Positions 10,355-24,059 of a DNA stretch of 64,000 nucleotides are shown one piece after another. Within the stretch, counting starts at the first letter, position 1. Every line of letters begins with the position of its first letter. Below the pieces are notes generated by a model, which saw only the letters and a list, made by a program, of their open reading frames with translations, did no database searches and was not told the origin of the DNA. Position numbers and translations under genes: made by a program. The stretch comes from Dysidea avara (Eukaryota; Porifera; Demospongiae; Dictyoceratida; Dysideidae): the NCBI RefSeq assembly GCF_963678975.1, contig NC_089274.1, forward strand, positions 17,067,633 through 17,131,632, in the 5' to 3' direction.

Positions 10355-12417
10355 GTCAGTCCAATTGATTTGACAATCAAAGATGACAGCATCTCTGACA
10401 ACCAAAATCATCAAACATCAACACTGCATTTAATTTTAAAGGGGCAGACAGACGTGGCTAGCAAACTGGTACAGCAAGCAGAAGTGTACCATTACAGCAC
10501 AAGAAAAAGCACTGATGCGGATGCAATTTACCCAGAATGGCGGTCTTTTGAAACATTATCAACTGAAGGTTAATTGTAGTTTAGCATTATTGTGATGGAA
10601 CTTTTGTGATTAATGCAGAATTAATAAAAACTGCCATTGGTTGTGATTCTACAACAGTCAAAGCTATATACAAAGATGCTAAAACTGACCTTACCACTGA
10701 TGACTTGGGAAGATTGTCATATCCATTTGAAACAGAGAAAACCCTTTTGTATTTGAATGACAAGGTATTGGGGAATGCTTGCACAACTATTATCACTAAC
10801 TTTCATGTATTTTTGCATTGAGCAGGTGATAAATGCTTACACATACTTATTGGCAGCTACTGCTAACAAGAAGGTACAGAAGTCAAAAATTTAATTCACC
10901 TTACGTATCATTTTAATAGGGTATTACTATCATGCCAATGACGTCTTTCTTCTTCACCCTACTTAAACAGAAAGGAGTAAAATATGCTTTGGACAAATGG
11001 AAAACAAAGGTATAGCAACATACACATATTACACTATCTATATACATTGGCAAAAGTGTAACAAAAGATGAATAACTTATTTAAGCTGAAAGCATTGAAG
11101 TCAAAGAATTTGTACAGCTATCACATACTGATTAAAAATTACCTTAACAATTAATTGCAGCAAATGCATAGTGCAAGCTATGGCACAAATGCTTTAGCGA
11201 TATATGTATATGGACATGTCCGTATTTAACAGCTTTAAGGCATGCTGTAGCTGTTTGACATATTACTGTATCCTTTGATAAATTAATAATTTTATAGGTA
11301 GGTTAGCATTGAAATGCAAACTAGGTGTACACTACCTATGAAGTCATACATGCATAAGTCATTTTGCATTGGTAGATCAACTTATTCTCACAGTATCAAT
11401 ATTGGATTGTTCCAGTACATCAAGGAATACACTGGTCAATGATGGTAATGTAATGTAAACATTTAAGTGTGACATGCATTATCATATTAAAGGTGATAGA
11501 CTTCAAATCACAGATTATACATTACTCTGATTCATTGAGTAATTTGACAGCTATCGAATACACAAGTCTGATCACGTAAGTTTCACTGTGAAAATTGTAG
11601 CTACACTTACTATATAATAAATTATGTATAATTTATAAATAGGCAGTATATGACATTACGTTTTCGAAACGAAACTGGTCAAAACATGATGTGGGATGGA
11701 TGGTGTTTAAAGATTCATTGGGTAAATCTCCATTAACATATTTTGTGAATGAATATTACACTGCACAGGATATATCTAAACAAACAAATGGATATGACTG
11801 TGGCTTATATGCATTAAAGGTAACTATATGGATATGTGTGCAGATATGATAATTAATAATTATAAGAAAACATCAAACCTCATTTGCAATCGGTACTATG
11901 AAAAACACTGTTTCAGAACATAGCACGTATCTGTGCCATAAAATCTAACTAACAAATCAAGGATGTCATATACATTTTTGCGGTTTTGTCTTTGCTCTCG
12001 TATAGAATTAATGAAGGTAACATTGATTTGTGCTATTGTAATGCTTTTAAATGCTTCCTATATGTACCATGGTATTCATGGAACACTGCATGTTGAATGT
12101 GTTACTTATAATAATTATGTCATTGATGCTATAGGTTCTTTAAATAGTTGCTATATGCAATATCTGCTGTTGCACATCTCCACATTATGAGACCAAAACC
12201 TCAGTTTAGAAAGTAGTCAATTAATACAGTATGTATAAACAGCACCTTTTTACAGATGGCTGAGTATACCCTCAATAGATGGAAATGTGATTATACACAG
12301 GTTGCCAATTATGCTGCATATAATGCATATTATTATGTATAATGATTTGTACATACAAAAGGATATCACCGTGTTTAGGAGACAAGTTCTAAAGAAGTTG
12401 TTAGACTTTGTTATAGT
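10355..12417 (+). CDS. Module 2: linker plus Ulp1-like (C48) protease domain
   Basis: Exons 11-20. After a linker of about 120 residues, a segment with FFFTLLKQKGVKYALDKWK leads into IVPVHQGIHWSMMVIDF, then HYSDSLSN, then KQTNGYDCGLYALK. Compared with Ulp1/SENP proteases, the His of IHW, the Asp 17 residues later (SDS), the Gln six residues before Cys and the Cys of DCG are all present with the family spacing. The sequence therefore predicts an intact SUMO- or NEDD8-type isopeptidase fold. Ulp1-like proteases are known in some plant MULEs and other large DNA transposons, which favours a mobile origin. A TAA at 12419-12421 would end the protein if the GTAAGC donor at 12418 is skipped. Confidence 0.85.
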
Positions 12418-12830
12418 GTAAGCTAAGGGGCAGTACTTAATATAGTCACAGTATCAGTGTGGTATTGTGTTCTATTGCTAATTATATAAATTTCAACCTT
12501 TATCAAATTTGAAATGATTTCGAATCATTGAATTAAACTACAGTATGACATATGGTTTGGATCATTTTGGTGAAACATAAACATGTATGCATAATCTTTT
12601 AGAGCAGAAACATATATCTGTATTATCAGAATATTAGGGTAATAATTTACTATATATCTGGATTTTCTCAGGATATTTGGCTCAGGCTATCTGGATAGTA
12701 AAATCGCTATCTAGAACGTAATATATGTACTCAAAGCAAACTTGTATTCTTGCATATGTGAATAAATGTGTTTGCTAACATACACTTATCTTGGTGTCAC
12801 ATAGAAAATTAATTGTTTATATTCCCCCAG

Positions 12831-13432
12831 GGATTGCCCAGTCAAAGAAGCAAAAGAGAGAGTACATATTGGCTGTAAAGATCAGAAAAATCTACATACG
12901 GCAAATGAAACACAACATATGGCAAACAATGATGGCAGCTTTCAATTCGCTGATGGAAATTCCACTGCTTCAAAATATGCAATAAATGTAGATAACACGA
13001 ATGAATCTCCTCAATCACATGTAGTTATAGATTGTCCACATGACCTGTCAATGGAAACTAACAGTGATGCACATACTGAAACAGATGAATACCATGTCAG
13101 TACCCTCTGCAGTGATGACGCAGACGATAATATTCAAACACCAGCTCATGCAACATCGAATGATGCTGAGCACATGATTAAACATACAAGTAAGCATAAT
13201 ATTCGCAACAATTTGGTTTGCACAATTTGTAATAGGCAATACAAACACAGACAGAGTTTGCATAGACATATCACACGTGACCATCCTGAAACACAACCTT
13301 CTGGCCAAATTAAATGCCAGGAAGAGTCATGTAGCTTTATGTGCAGATATTTACATCAACTACGTGAACATTTAACAACCATACATAATATTCAATTTGA
13401 AAAAGAAACGAAGGTGTTTAATTCTTACTCAG
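12831..13432 (+). CDS. Module 3: acidic linker and two C2H2-like zinc fingers
   Basis: One exon starting after CCCCCAG. The open frame DCPVKEAKERVHIGCKDQ continues through an acidic, Ser/Thr/Asp-rich stretch. A classic finger CTICNRQYKHRQSLHRHI (Cys-x2-Cys, His-x4-His) follows, and then a second, looser finger CQEESCSFMCRYLHQLREHL (Cys-x4-Cys, His-x4-His). The in-frame Met at 12919 could be a start if this half is a separate gene. The exon ends at CTCAG/GTTAGT in phase 1 and continues at 13725. The likely role is DNA binding at element ends; that is inference. Confidence 0.7.
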
Positions 13433-13724
13433 GTTAGTTTGTGTTACCTAAACCGTGAAATTGTATGCGTATTGTAGTAACAATTAATTGGTCTCAAGTA
13501 ATATTATATAATTTTAACTTGAATTATTCAACATGGTAAAAAGATGATAGCTATTCTATTTATTGTTTCATTTTTTAAAATTCTCATTTCAGTTTCAGTT
13601 CCACTAAAGTAAATATAATATGCTATCCTGTGATAAATTACAAATCCTAATTTGATTGTTTCACGTGTTGTATCTGTAAACTATTAAGCATGAAACATCT
13701 GAATTACGTTTTATGTGCATATAG

Positions 13725-15797
13725 ACTTTTGCAGATGGAAAGATGAATTTGAAGAATGCAGTGGGATAAACTATATAAAATCAACTGGCAGTAAAGCGAT
13801 AAACAATGAAAGTGTTGAGTACTATTATTGTAACAGAACCGGATTCTTTAATACAGTTAGTAGTGGAAAGAGGTCATTAAAATCTCAAGGCTCTTGTAAA
13901 CTGAATTCCCACTGCACAGCTAGCTTAACTGTGAGGAAAACAGTTGAAGGAACCGTTGAGGTGGAAATCTGTAGTACACACTATAAGCACACAGTATCCC
14001 TTGGACATCTGCGTATTCCTAAATCAAAACGCATTGAAATAGCTAAAAAAACTATCAGACGGGGTTACAATTGATCGAATATTGGATGATGTGAGAGACA
14101 ATGTTTGTGTTGATGAAAAACGGTCCCACATCATGACAAAAAGGGATATCCTCAATATTGAAAGGGCTTTTTCTTTAAGATCTGTTGAAAGACATTCGGA
14201 TGATGCTACAAGTGTAGCAATGCTGGTGGAAGAAATGAAACAGAGTGACAAAGAGTCTCCTGTGTTGTTTTACAAGCAACAGGGAGTAGTTCTAACAGCT
14301 TATAATTATCTAAACAAAAACGACTTTGTGATGGTATTACAAACACCATACCAAGCACACATAATGAAGGAGTGTGGCAATAACATAGTGTGCATTGATT
14401 CCACCTTCAAAACAACAGGATATGATTTTACATTAATCACTGTCATGGTAATTGATGAATTTGGTGAAGGCTATCCAACTGGATGGTGCTTGACCACTAG
14501 GGAAGATCACCACGTGGTACATCTATTCTTTGAAACTCTCAAACAGAGGATTGGAATGATTAATACACGTTGGATAATGACAGATGACGCAGACCAGATC
14601 TATAATGCATGGAAATCCACATTTTCAGATAGTCCACACAAGTTACTGTGTACTTGGCATGTAGACAGAGCATGGAGGGGGGCTATTGCTAGCAAAATTG
14701 CTAATGCAGAGAGCTACAATGTCAGGTATATCATTCATTGCACACATTAGCACAGGAAACAGACATAAACACATTCAACACAATGTTGTTAAACTTTGAA
14801 CAGCAACTACAAGAGCATCCAGACACGGGTATATTTGCGGAATACTTTATAACCTATTACAGTGCAAAGAAGGAGCAGTGGGCCTTGTGCTATAGAAGAA
14901 AAGCAGGCATAAATACAAACATGCATGTTGAAAGTTTTCATCGATTGCTCAAGTATGTATATATGAAGGGAAGAATTAAGAGTGGACAAATGCATCCATT
15001 TGTTACTTAAGATAGCTAGGGATAAAGGATTTGAACGCCTCATCAAGCTTGAAAAGGGAAAAGTATCTCATAGGATCAGTTGCATTCGCCAGAGACATAA
15101 ATCCAGTGTGGAATTATCAACAGATTTAATACAGGACAATGGACTTGATTTGTGGAGAGTTGTCTCATCCAAAAACCCATTACTGTACTATGATGTTCAT
15201 AAGGAAGACGCAAGATGCTCACCAAATTGCCCTTTACGGTGTACTGAATGTGATATATGTATCCACCAATATAGCTGTACATGTCCTGATTCATTGGTAC
15301 GTTTAACAATATGCAAGCACATTCACTTGCTAATAAGAAAACTTTATCAGAATAATATGTATAATGTACACAATACCTCTCATACTATCACAAGTGATGC
15401 ACAACTAAAGCAGAATGAAACCACAAAAATATTACAAGAAATGACTTCTCTGTCACATCAGACTTCATCATCAGCATCACATGTTCATAAGAATATTGCC
15501 ACTTTACAGTCACTTGCATCACATTGCAATGATACTTACAAGACCGTTAATAACTTTGTTTGCAGAGCTATTAATATTATTCATATGAAATCTCCAACTA
15601 TTATGCATTACACCAATAATACTCCAGTAACAGCAAAAATTATCCCACAAAATCCATTTCATTCACAACGCAAACGTCCCAGGAAGTCTACTGTTAAACT
15701 AGCTAAACCCAGTTCAATTAAGAAAATGTTAATACAACAGTCTTTATTTGTCAATAGTGAGATGACATCAGAAGAAAAATGCAAGCAGGATGAGAAT
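13725..15797 (+). pseudogene. Module 4: FLYWCH/FAR1-like, MULE transposase and SWIM finger
   Basis: The order is: an N-terminal Cys/His module (WKDEFEECSGINYI, then HCTASLTV and STHYKHT) typical of FLYWCH/FAR1-type DNA-binding domains; a MULE transposase core with Asp in VCIDSTFKTT (codon 14397), Asp in MTDDADQI (14583), CTWHVDRAW, and Glu in HVESFHRLLK (14930), a plausible DDE triad; and a SWIM finger YSCTCPDSLVRLTICKHIH. Three breaks interrupt it: one extra A in a seven-A run at about 14043-14049, two extra bases in AGAG near 14712, and a shift near 14980. Similarity resumes at once in the new frame each time. The remaining C-terminus is low-complexity and ends at a donor after 15797. Confidence 0.8.
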
Positions 15798-15837
15798 GTA
15801 ATATAATTTTTTGTAAATAGCATTATTTATATTTCAG

Positions 15838-16731
15838 AAGGGGTCAGTATCACATATCAATGACGTTATTGATATCAATGATGTGACATGCGATTATACA
15901 AATGATATCTATGATCAACGAAGCCTGTTAATTCCTTCTAAACCATGCAATATTATAGTATATGCATGGATGCAACCAGTACTGACAACTCAGCAAACTC
16001 ACTGTTGTATACATATGTAACCATGATTATTTGATAATTTGCCTCCTATATTATAGTTAGCCCACTTGTGAACTGTTACTTGTACTCTTCAGTGAAGACA
16101 AACTACTATAGATGCATGTATGTACATAACACAACCCATGTGTGTATGTATACATAGTGTTCAATAATATGCATACAATAATGGTGGTTGTATAGCTTTG
16201 TGGATTTGTATACACATAAATGTAAGGGTGGGTATAATATGTATACAACACAAATAGTCAACCGTGTGTGTCTTACAGATGTCCTAGAGTTGATCTTAAA
16301 TAAAAAGCCAACTAAAGATATCAATGAAATTCAGCTTCAAGATCTGAAGACTGATATACCAGACTATATCATTGACCATTGTGCTGGATTAGTATTGTTG
16401 AAACCTTTGTGTTCAGTCGAAGCTTGGCAACATCTGGAAATGATAGGTAACTATCAGCCTGCTTATCACTTCTTGTGTTGACTGTTATATGCACTCATGT
16501 AGTTCATAGGAAAAGGATAGAGTGGTTTTGTAATGCTTGCACTTTTGTCTGTGCAAATGTTGACATGATTTGCTGTGAAAAATGTAATCTGTGGTATCAC
16601 TGGTAAGGATAATATGAATTTATTTGTAATATCATATACATTCAAATTACATTAGGAATTGTATTGGGATTACCACTGCACCTGATGATGAATGGTATTG
16701 CAGTACCTGCTCAAATGACAGTACAATATAG
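15838..16731 (+). CDS. Module 5: C-terminal exons with a PHD finger
   Basis: Four exons: 15838-16006, 16279-16446, 16503-16602 and 16656-16731. The first two carry DVIDINDVTCDY and VLELILNKKPTKDINEIQ. The last two encode a PHD finger: WFCNACTFVCANVD, MICCEKCNLWYHWNC and DDEWYCSTC, then TAG at 16729-16731. The Cys4-His-Cys3 ligands are all visible. PHD fingers read histone H3 tails in host proteins; in a transposase such a tail could bias target choice, which is inference. Phases 1, 1 and 2 close cleanly if the acceptors at 16278 and 16502 are used. An alternative is a separate small PHD gene. Confidence 0.7.
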
Positions 16732-18888
16732 GGTCACTAACTGTGTACTAAAATTGTACATTATACTTTGTATAATTATTCCCTTTCAATTAGCTGATCG
16801 CACCCAATATCAGATGTGTACATACAGTGGCTGTTGTGCGTAATTTGGTAAAAAATTCACAATTTAATACCAGTTCCCCTGTTAAACAAATGAATGTTAT
16901 AATGTTCATTGTATCACTCTAGCTGTACACTGAAAATAATCCAAGGTTTTATAATCGAGACTAGTTAATTTCGCTAATTTAGTGTGCAAACCAAAGACTC
17001 CTATGTACCGTCATATTGCTTTGTATGTGTAAAAGCCAAGGCAATCAATGACCTGAAATATGCACTACAATTATGATTCAGTGAAGGGAATGATTAAAGG
17101 GATTTCAGGGGAGTGTGGAAGCATAGTTACCTAGTTGAAACATAATTGTGGCAGGATAAAATCTGGAAGCAATTTGAGATAAGTGACTGAGACCTGAAAC
17201 TAGGAAATAGCAAACAAATTTACAGTGACGTATACAAGCCAATTCTTTAGGTCAAACTACTGTTTTATAAGATTTTAAGGCAATGATTTTATATCAGTAG
17301 TGGACTGGGAAAATTAATGACCATAACTATAACTTGCAATTTATTGGACCACAAGTGGAAAGTTTTGAAAATGGCAATCTCAAGACTGGATCTTGAGGTA
17401 CTTTTAGTCAAATCCCTGTAGCTAAAAATACACAGCACATGTATGTAATTTTTGACTTTAACACAGCTTGTTATTTTAGTCTGACTTTTACAACTAGCCA
17501 AATCACTATTTACAACTAGCCAAAAGTCATTTACAACTAGCTTTTTAGCCACAACTATAGCCTCTTTTTTAGCCCCTGAAATAGCTTGAATAGTGCCATG
17601 CTTTCTCAGTAACAATTTCTTTAGCAATAGTCTTTCAGCCTTTTACAATTTTCTCCCCACAAGCTATGAGTCCATGATTGACTGACCACTGCTATGAAAT
17701 AATTTAACTTTTAAAAACTGCCGAATGTATACCATAATTATGACAGTTCTTGCATTTAGAATGAACTGTGTACATGTCTACTACTACAATGCCTTAAAGC
17801 ATGGCACAGCTTAGTAAGCATTTATGAGCTCATTTCAGTGTGTAACCTGCAAGTGAACCTGTCAATTAAATGCCTCAATATTTTCATGCTTCCACCATAT
17901 TTAGCCATTTCCACAACAGCCAGCCTATATATGACTACCTTTAGGGCTTAGACACTTGCTTTTTCTTTGTGAGGTTGATCACAAGTTAACATACATAAGG
18001 GGAAATTTTCAACTATCATACTTGATTGCTTTATCAGATTTAGAGAAAAATAATTTAAAATATTGAGTAGACTTATTAGGCCATTATTAATTTTTGTGAT
18101 ATTCTGTTGTTTTTTTTTTCATCAGAAAATCAGCATGCGGGTCAATATGGCTATATATAACTATAGGCTTATTTTCATACCTCAACTTTCTGTATCACTA
18201 GTAGTTAGCTATTTAGATACAGAACTGATCTATATCACTGGTAGTTATCTGTTTAGATACATACAGAATTGATCTTATAGCAGCCTATGCGTAGGTACAT
18301 CTGAAGTAGATCATCAGATGTAGCTACATTATATAGTTGTCCTTTGTGATTGCAGAATTTTACTAACATATAAATATTAGAAGGTTCAATGCACAATCTT
18401 TAAGGAGTTTGTGACTACAGTGAACAAGGTAGCTGGTATATAAGGGCAGTAATCTTAAGAACTGAACTGCACATGCTCAATCTTTTTGATATCACTGGTT
18501 AGCTACATCTTTAATAATGGGGTATATGTGGCAAAGAAAATACAAGTGGATGCTGATGAGAACAGAAAATCACTAAGGCCTTACAAAATAGTTGAGTATT
18601 TGAATGCAAAATATCCACTACAGTAAATTAGAGTACAGCTCTATAGTGACAAAGAAATTACAGATATTTAAGTGAAGCTATAGATCTGACCTTTATACCT
18701 GGTAGATTTATAAATCCTACTCTTTATTCACACCAGGTATTGCTATTGAATAGTCTTGATCATCTAAGAGAGAATCATTCCTTGTCCATTATACCCTAAT
18801 GGCAAAACATTTGTCTCTGTACCTGCACATTTTATTCTATAATATAATTATATGCATGTCACTACTTTGTTCATTGTGCCTTAATGTG
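16732..18888. other. Gene-free stretch with one repeat
   Basis: No supported coding exon. A repeat at about 17330-17640 (reverse orientation), rich in CTAGTTGTAAA words and including GGGATTTGACTAAA, matches 52540-52760. The remainder is AT-rich single-copy-looking sequence with TAGCTA-type words. No terminal inverted repeat of the giant gene's presumed transposon was recognised here. Confidence 0.5.
17330..17640 (-). repeat. Dispersed repeat family B, copy 1
   Basis: Read on the minus strand it contains GACTTTTGGCTAGTTGTAAA, GTCAAAAATTACATACATGT and CTCAAGATCCAGTCTT. The same blocks occur in the same order at 52540-52760 on the plus strand. The 112-codon ORF inside it is not open in the other copy. 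Confidence 0.7.
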
Positions 18889-18896
18889 GTGCACTG

Positions 18897-20617
<1,721 letters not shown>

Positions 20618-20628
20618 GTGCACTGACC

Positions 20629-21019
20629 ATAGACCGTATTCCAAATGACGTCATGAAATAAAATGGCTGTGGCTATTTGGGGTATTCTAACAACTTCGAG
20701 TGAGAGTTCCAATATGGCTTAATAAGATTTAAAACACTATTCAATCCTGGAAGAAGATATTGACAACAGGTATAGTTATAAGGGTATAAAACCTATTCTC
20801 TAATGCCGGGTTAGAATTTTCAGCTGGTTTTCAAAGTTTAGAAGAAATACTATTATTTATTTGCTGTATTAACCAAACCTGCAAGTTTCGTATCAATATC
20901 TTGTCTGTTAACCTTTATATCAAGCTTAGAAATCTCAATCACCATTGGTGATAATACTCGAAACTATAAGAGTCCCCCAAATAGAAAATTCGTGTGATGT
21001 CATTTGGAATACGATCTAT
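20629..21019. mobile_element. TIR element (ATAGACCGTATTCC type)
   Basis: ATAGACCGTATTCCAAATGA at the left is mirrored by TCATTTGGAATACGATCTAT at the right, with one mismatch near the tip. No ORF. It lies four bases beyond the target duplication of the preceding hAT-like element. A target duplication of its own was not resolved. Confidence 0.75.
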
Positions 21020-21284
21020 TAGTATTGCATCATTTGCAGCTTTTCTGTGTATATACATTTGCAGTGTCAAAGCACACATTTATACTTAAAATGTGGTTTC
21101 AACAAATTTCACTGTCTTCTTCCAGAAACATATGCATTTTTTTGAAGTATGTGAAACTAGCAATATTTCAATGAAATCACAAAAATGGCTGTACCTCATT
21201 TTTTTTAAAATGGGCTACTGACTATGAATTGTTGGGAGTTTTCGTCTGCCACAAAACTCAAAAGTTATTTATTTTTAATTTTTT

Positions 21285-21490
21285 TTTAATTATAAGGCTT
21301 TACAGCACAAGTGCTGAAGGTCTGCAGGACACCTGGTTGTACAGCCTGTTTAAAGTTGTTACATAAAGTGTGTTTGAAAAGGTGTAGAAAGGAGAAAAAA
21401 TCCATGACCGGACCTAGGCGGCCTCAAACCTACAGCCATCCAATTAATGCTCAAACACTTACAGGAGTCTGCCAGGTGGTCAGGATGTTT
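21285..21490 (-). repeat. SINE, diverged copy
   Basis: On the minus strand it has a degenerate B box (GGTTTGAGGC), then GTCCGGTCATGGATTTTTTC, and ends with ACCTTCAGCACTTGTGCTGT, similar to the 3' core of the SINE at 3258. The tail is AT-rich (21255-21290 on the plus strand). Confidence 0.5.
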
Positions 21491-21947
21491 TCTCCTTGTC
21501 AATTTCAAGTATATATATATATATATATATATATATCCATAGGAACTCTAAAGAGTGACTTATTATCTCAAAGTAGCTATTATAAAACTAGATATGAAAC
21601 CATAAATTATACAAATCGTAAGATAATAGTGGTTGTTATCATGGCAACCTGTGTACAAATAAGTACAGATAATGGGAATAATCATGTATAACTTGCATCA
21701 GAAAGCCATTAAGTGCTTACTAAGAGCTGAAAATTGCATTGCAATAGCATAATAGTACAAAAAGTTATGAGTGATGAAAGTTAAAAAAAAAAGCAAAAAT
21801 CATGTGCCCACATGCCCTATTCTCACAGGCCCAGTCACATAATCTATTGATGTTTGGATGCTACATACAGCAGTACAGTTTCATTCTGTGCTTTTGTTCC
21901 ACCTGTAGAACATATGTGAACTTATACGTGCAGTGATCTGAGCAACA

Positions 21948-22233
21948 TAGTGTTGTTTTAGTAAAGAGTTTTAGTTTTAGTTATAGCTAATTTCTTTAAT
22001 AATTTTAGTTTTAGTAATCCTTCTTAATTCATTTTAGTTATAGATTTAGTTATGGTTATATTGTCTTTGCTGTTTTGGTTTTAGTTATAGTTTTAGTTAT
22101 CTTCCTTGATTCTTTTTTAGTTTTAGATTTAGCTTTAGTAAACTATTCTGCTGTTTTTTAGTTATTGTTTTAGTTTTAGTTAACTAGTACATATTTCCCT
22201 TACTAAAAGTACTTTTAGTTATAGTTAACTAGA
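21948..22233. mobile_element. TAGTGTTGTTTTAGT element, TTTTAGTTATAG-rich
   Basis: The left end TAGTGTTGTTTTAGT resembles the tip of the hAT-like element at 18897. The body is degenerate TTTTAGTTATAG words. The right end AGTTAACTAGAACAACA looks like an eroded inverse of the left tip. A left-end fragment of the same family occurs at 27764-27830. Confidence 0.55.
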
Positions 22234-22239
22234 ACAACA

Positions 22240-22850
22240 ATGATTAGCTGATATTAAAATTCACATAATGGCCGATACTGATAACTGTTTATGTTCACCA
22301 CTTTATTTTTTGTCTTAATTTTATGAAAACAGTATCACCATCGGCAAATTTATCTGCTAATACTTACCGATACCGATATTGGCTGATAAACTAGTTTCTG
22401 ATTATTTTCTGATTAATAGGTCTGCATCAAATATGCCAGCATAATAAAAGCATAATAATAGGCTGGAGTGTCATTCCAGCAATTAGGTGGGTATTTCAAA
22501 TTAATCCATGAATATAGATCAATACTCCCTAATAGAGCAGTCAGTGGAAACTACAATTGAGCACTCAAATGATAATCGATACTCTCTAATAGAACAGTCA
22601 CTTTGTAGTGAAGTACTCTAATAGAGCAGTCACTTTGTAGTGAAGTACTCTAATAGAACAGTCATTTTGTAGTGAAGTACTCTAATTGAGCATTCACCGA
22701 TTGAAATTCTTCCAAGAAAATTGTAAAGAAATATTGACTTTGGAGCATAATGGGAACACTGAAGAGCATAACAGGTGAAAATTTTGGGAAATTTCTGAAA
22801 GCATTATTTTGGGCATATTTGACTGATAAATTGGTACATCTCTAATCGTG
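22240..22850. repeat. hAT-like remnant with a tandem ACTCTAATAGAGCAGTCA cluster
   Basis: GGCCGATACTGATAAC and TACCGATACCGATATTGG on the left, and GATAAATTGGTACATCTCTA on the right, resemble the self-similar ends of hAT MITEs. Between them (about 22515-22690) a unit of roughly 35 bases, TTTGTAGTGAAGTACTC plus TAATAGAGCAGTCA, repeats about four times with drift. The boundaries are approximate. Confidence 0.45.
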
Positions 22851-24059
22851 AGACTGGTTTTTTTTTTTATTGAAACTGGTTTCTAGTCAATATTTTTTTT
22901 TGTTACCAAGTGCGAACTTCCATAACCCTAATATACAGTGCTACTGTACTGTATGATACTCATATGTATTTAAATCTCACTCATTTTTACTTTAGGCGTC
23001 ACTCCAAGTGCACTTTATAGGTGAGGTCTCTCAAGTCCTGTACCTTAGGGCACTACCAGTTAAAATCTAGGATAAAGGTGTGTACATTGCCCGTGCAATA
23101 GACATCGTTGATGCAACTAAATCAACTGTTTGCTGTTTAAGGATGTACATGTGGTATCCTGCAGCCCATGAGGTCCCCTCTCGTTGAGAGCTTTATATAT
23201 TTTGCTTGTAAAAAATTGCAAAATCTGTAGGCTACTATGGTTAATTGTTCCTCTCCATTTTTAGTTAATAGAGCACTGTTCGGTGCTGATTGGTTTTTAA
23301 TGAGTATAGATCACTGAGAACTTCCAGAAACTGCAATGCATGAGATAGAAACCATGTGTGAGAATACAATCCTATGTGTGCCACAGTGTGTCTCACATGT
23401 GAGGTATCTGGACTAGTTTACCTACTAGATCTTCTATCCATAAAAATTAGAGATAAAGTAAAGCTACCTAAAGATCTACAACTGAAGTAGAAGGGAGTTA
23501 ACACTATTAGAGTGTATGCTCTAAATCAATTATTGGTACACATATTTTAAAAATTCACATGGATTAGTATCATCATGTTTACTGTTCTTATTAGTAAATG
23601 ATAACTACATCTGCTATTATCTGTGCATACACACATGAACATCCAATGTCACCTTTGTAAAGTAGATTATTACTATATCACAAAACAGTGGTGAGTTAGA
23701 CACTGTGGAATACACAAAACCTATAGACTTGATGATGAAGACTTCATTAAATTCACAAACAAGCTTGTTAATGGAGCCCCTGTATCCCAGATACTAAGCT
23801 AATCATAAGTGTTCTTATTAAAAGATAAATGTATGCAAATATGCATGGACATACCAGTGACCATAATGGGAAACACTAGCAAAATTACAACTTGATCCTC
23901 ACGGATGCTTGCAGTTCATGAAACACCTTATGCATACAATCCACCTTAGTACTGCTATAATGTACACAAGGGTCCATAATACTGAGATTAGTATGGAATC
24001 TTGGTACTTTCTGCATAAATTAACATGTTATCAACTTATGTAATATATGAATGATGATG
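22851..24059. other. Gene-free stretch downstream of SMNDC1
   Basis: No coding exon recognised. A palindromic CAGTGCTACTGTACTGTATG at about 22935 resembles the tail of repeat family A. Nothing else can be supported. Confidence 0.45.

Larger units (their letters stand above)
5022..16731 (+). pseudogene. Giant USP-Ulp1-C2H2-MULE-SWIM-PHD gene, damaged
   Basis: Exons: 5022-5172, 5226-5315, 7433-7526, 7574-7626, 8407-8477, 8836-8915, 8968-9045, 9110-9188, 9265-9387, 9496-9513, 10355-10568, 10619-10764, 10826-10873, 10920-11009, 11376-11444, 11493-11575, 11643-11721, 11769-11819, 12256-12300, 12362-12417, 12831-13432, 13725-15797, 15838-16006, 16279-16446, 16503-16602, 16656-16731. Phases match at every joint. 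The key joint is the donor at 12418 (GTAAGC) to 12831, which bypasses a TAA at 12419-12421 and links the protease half to the transposase half. If that donor is not used, the protease half is a separate 573-codon gene. The predicted product is about 1,630 residues. Damage: TGA at 5112-5114 in the USP Cys box, and frameshifts near 14047 (run of seven A), 14712 and 14980. A MULE-class transposon gene in early decay is the best reading; a domesticated host gene with sequence errors is the alternative. The joint into 16279 is the least certain. Confidence 0.72.

Noticed and set aside
12919-13437. Independent zinc-finger gene starting at the Met at 12919
   Set aside because: The frame is open upstream to an acceptor at 12830 and joins both neighbours in phase, so an internal exon is favoured, though not proven.
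14043-14049. Programmed -1 frameshift at the A-run
   Set aside because: The run would need a +1 shift to restore the frame, and no conserved slippery context or pseudoknot is apparent; an indel is simpler.
4350-17300. Terminal inverted repeats bounding the giant transposase gene
   Set aside because: I compared the flanks by eye and found no convincing long inverted match; the element ends are unknown.
17289-17627. 112-codon minus-strand ORF as a gene
   Set aside because: It coincides with repeat family B and is not open in the second copy at 52540-52760.
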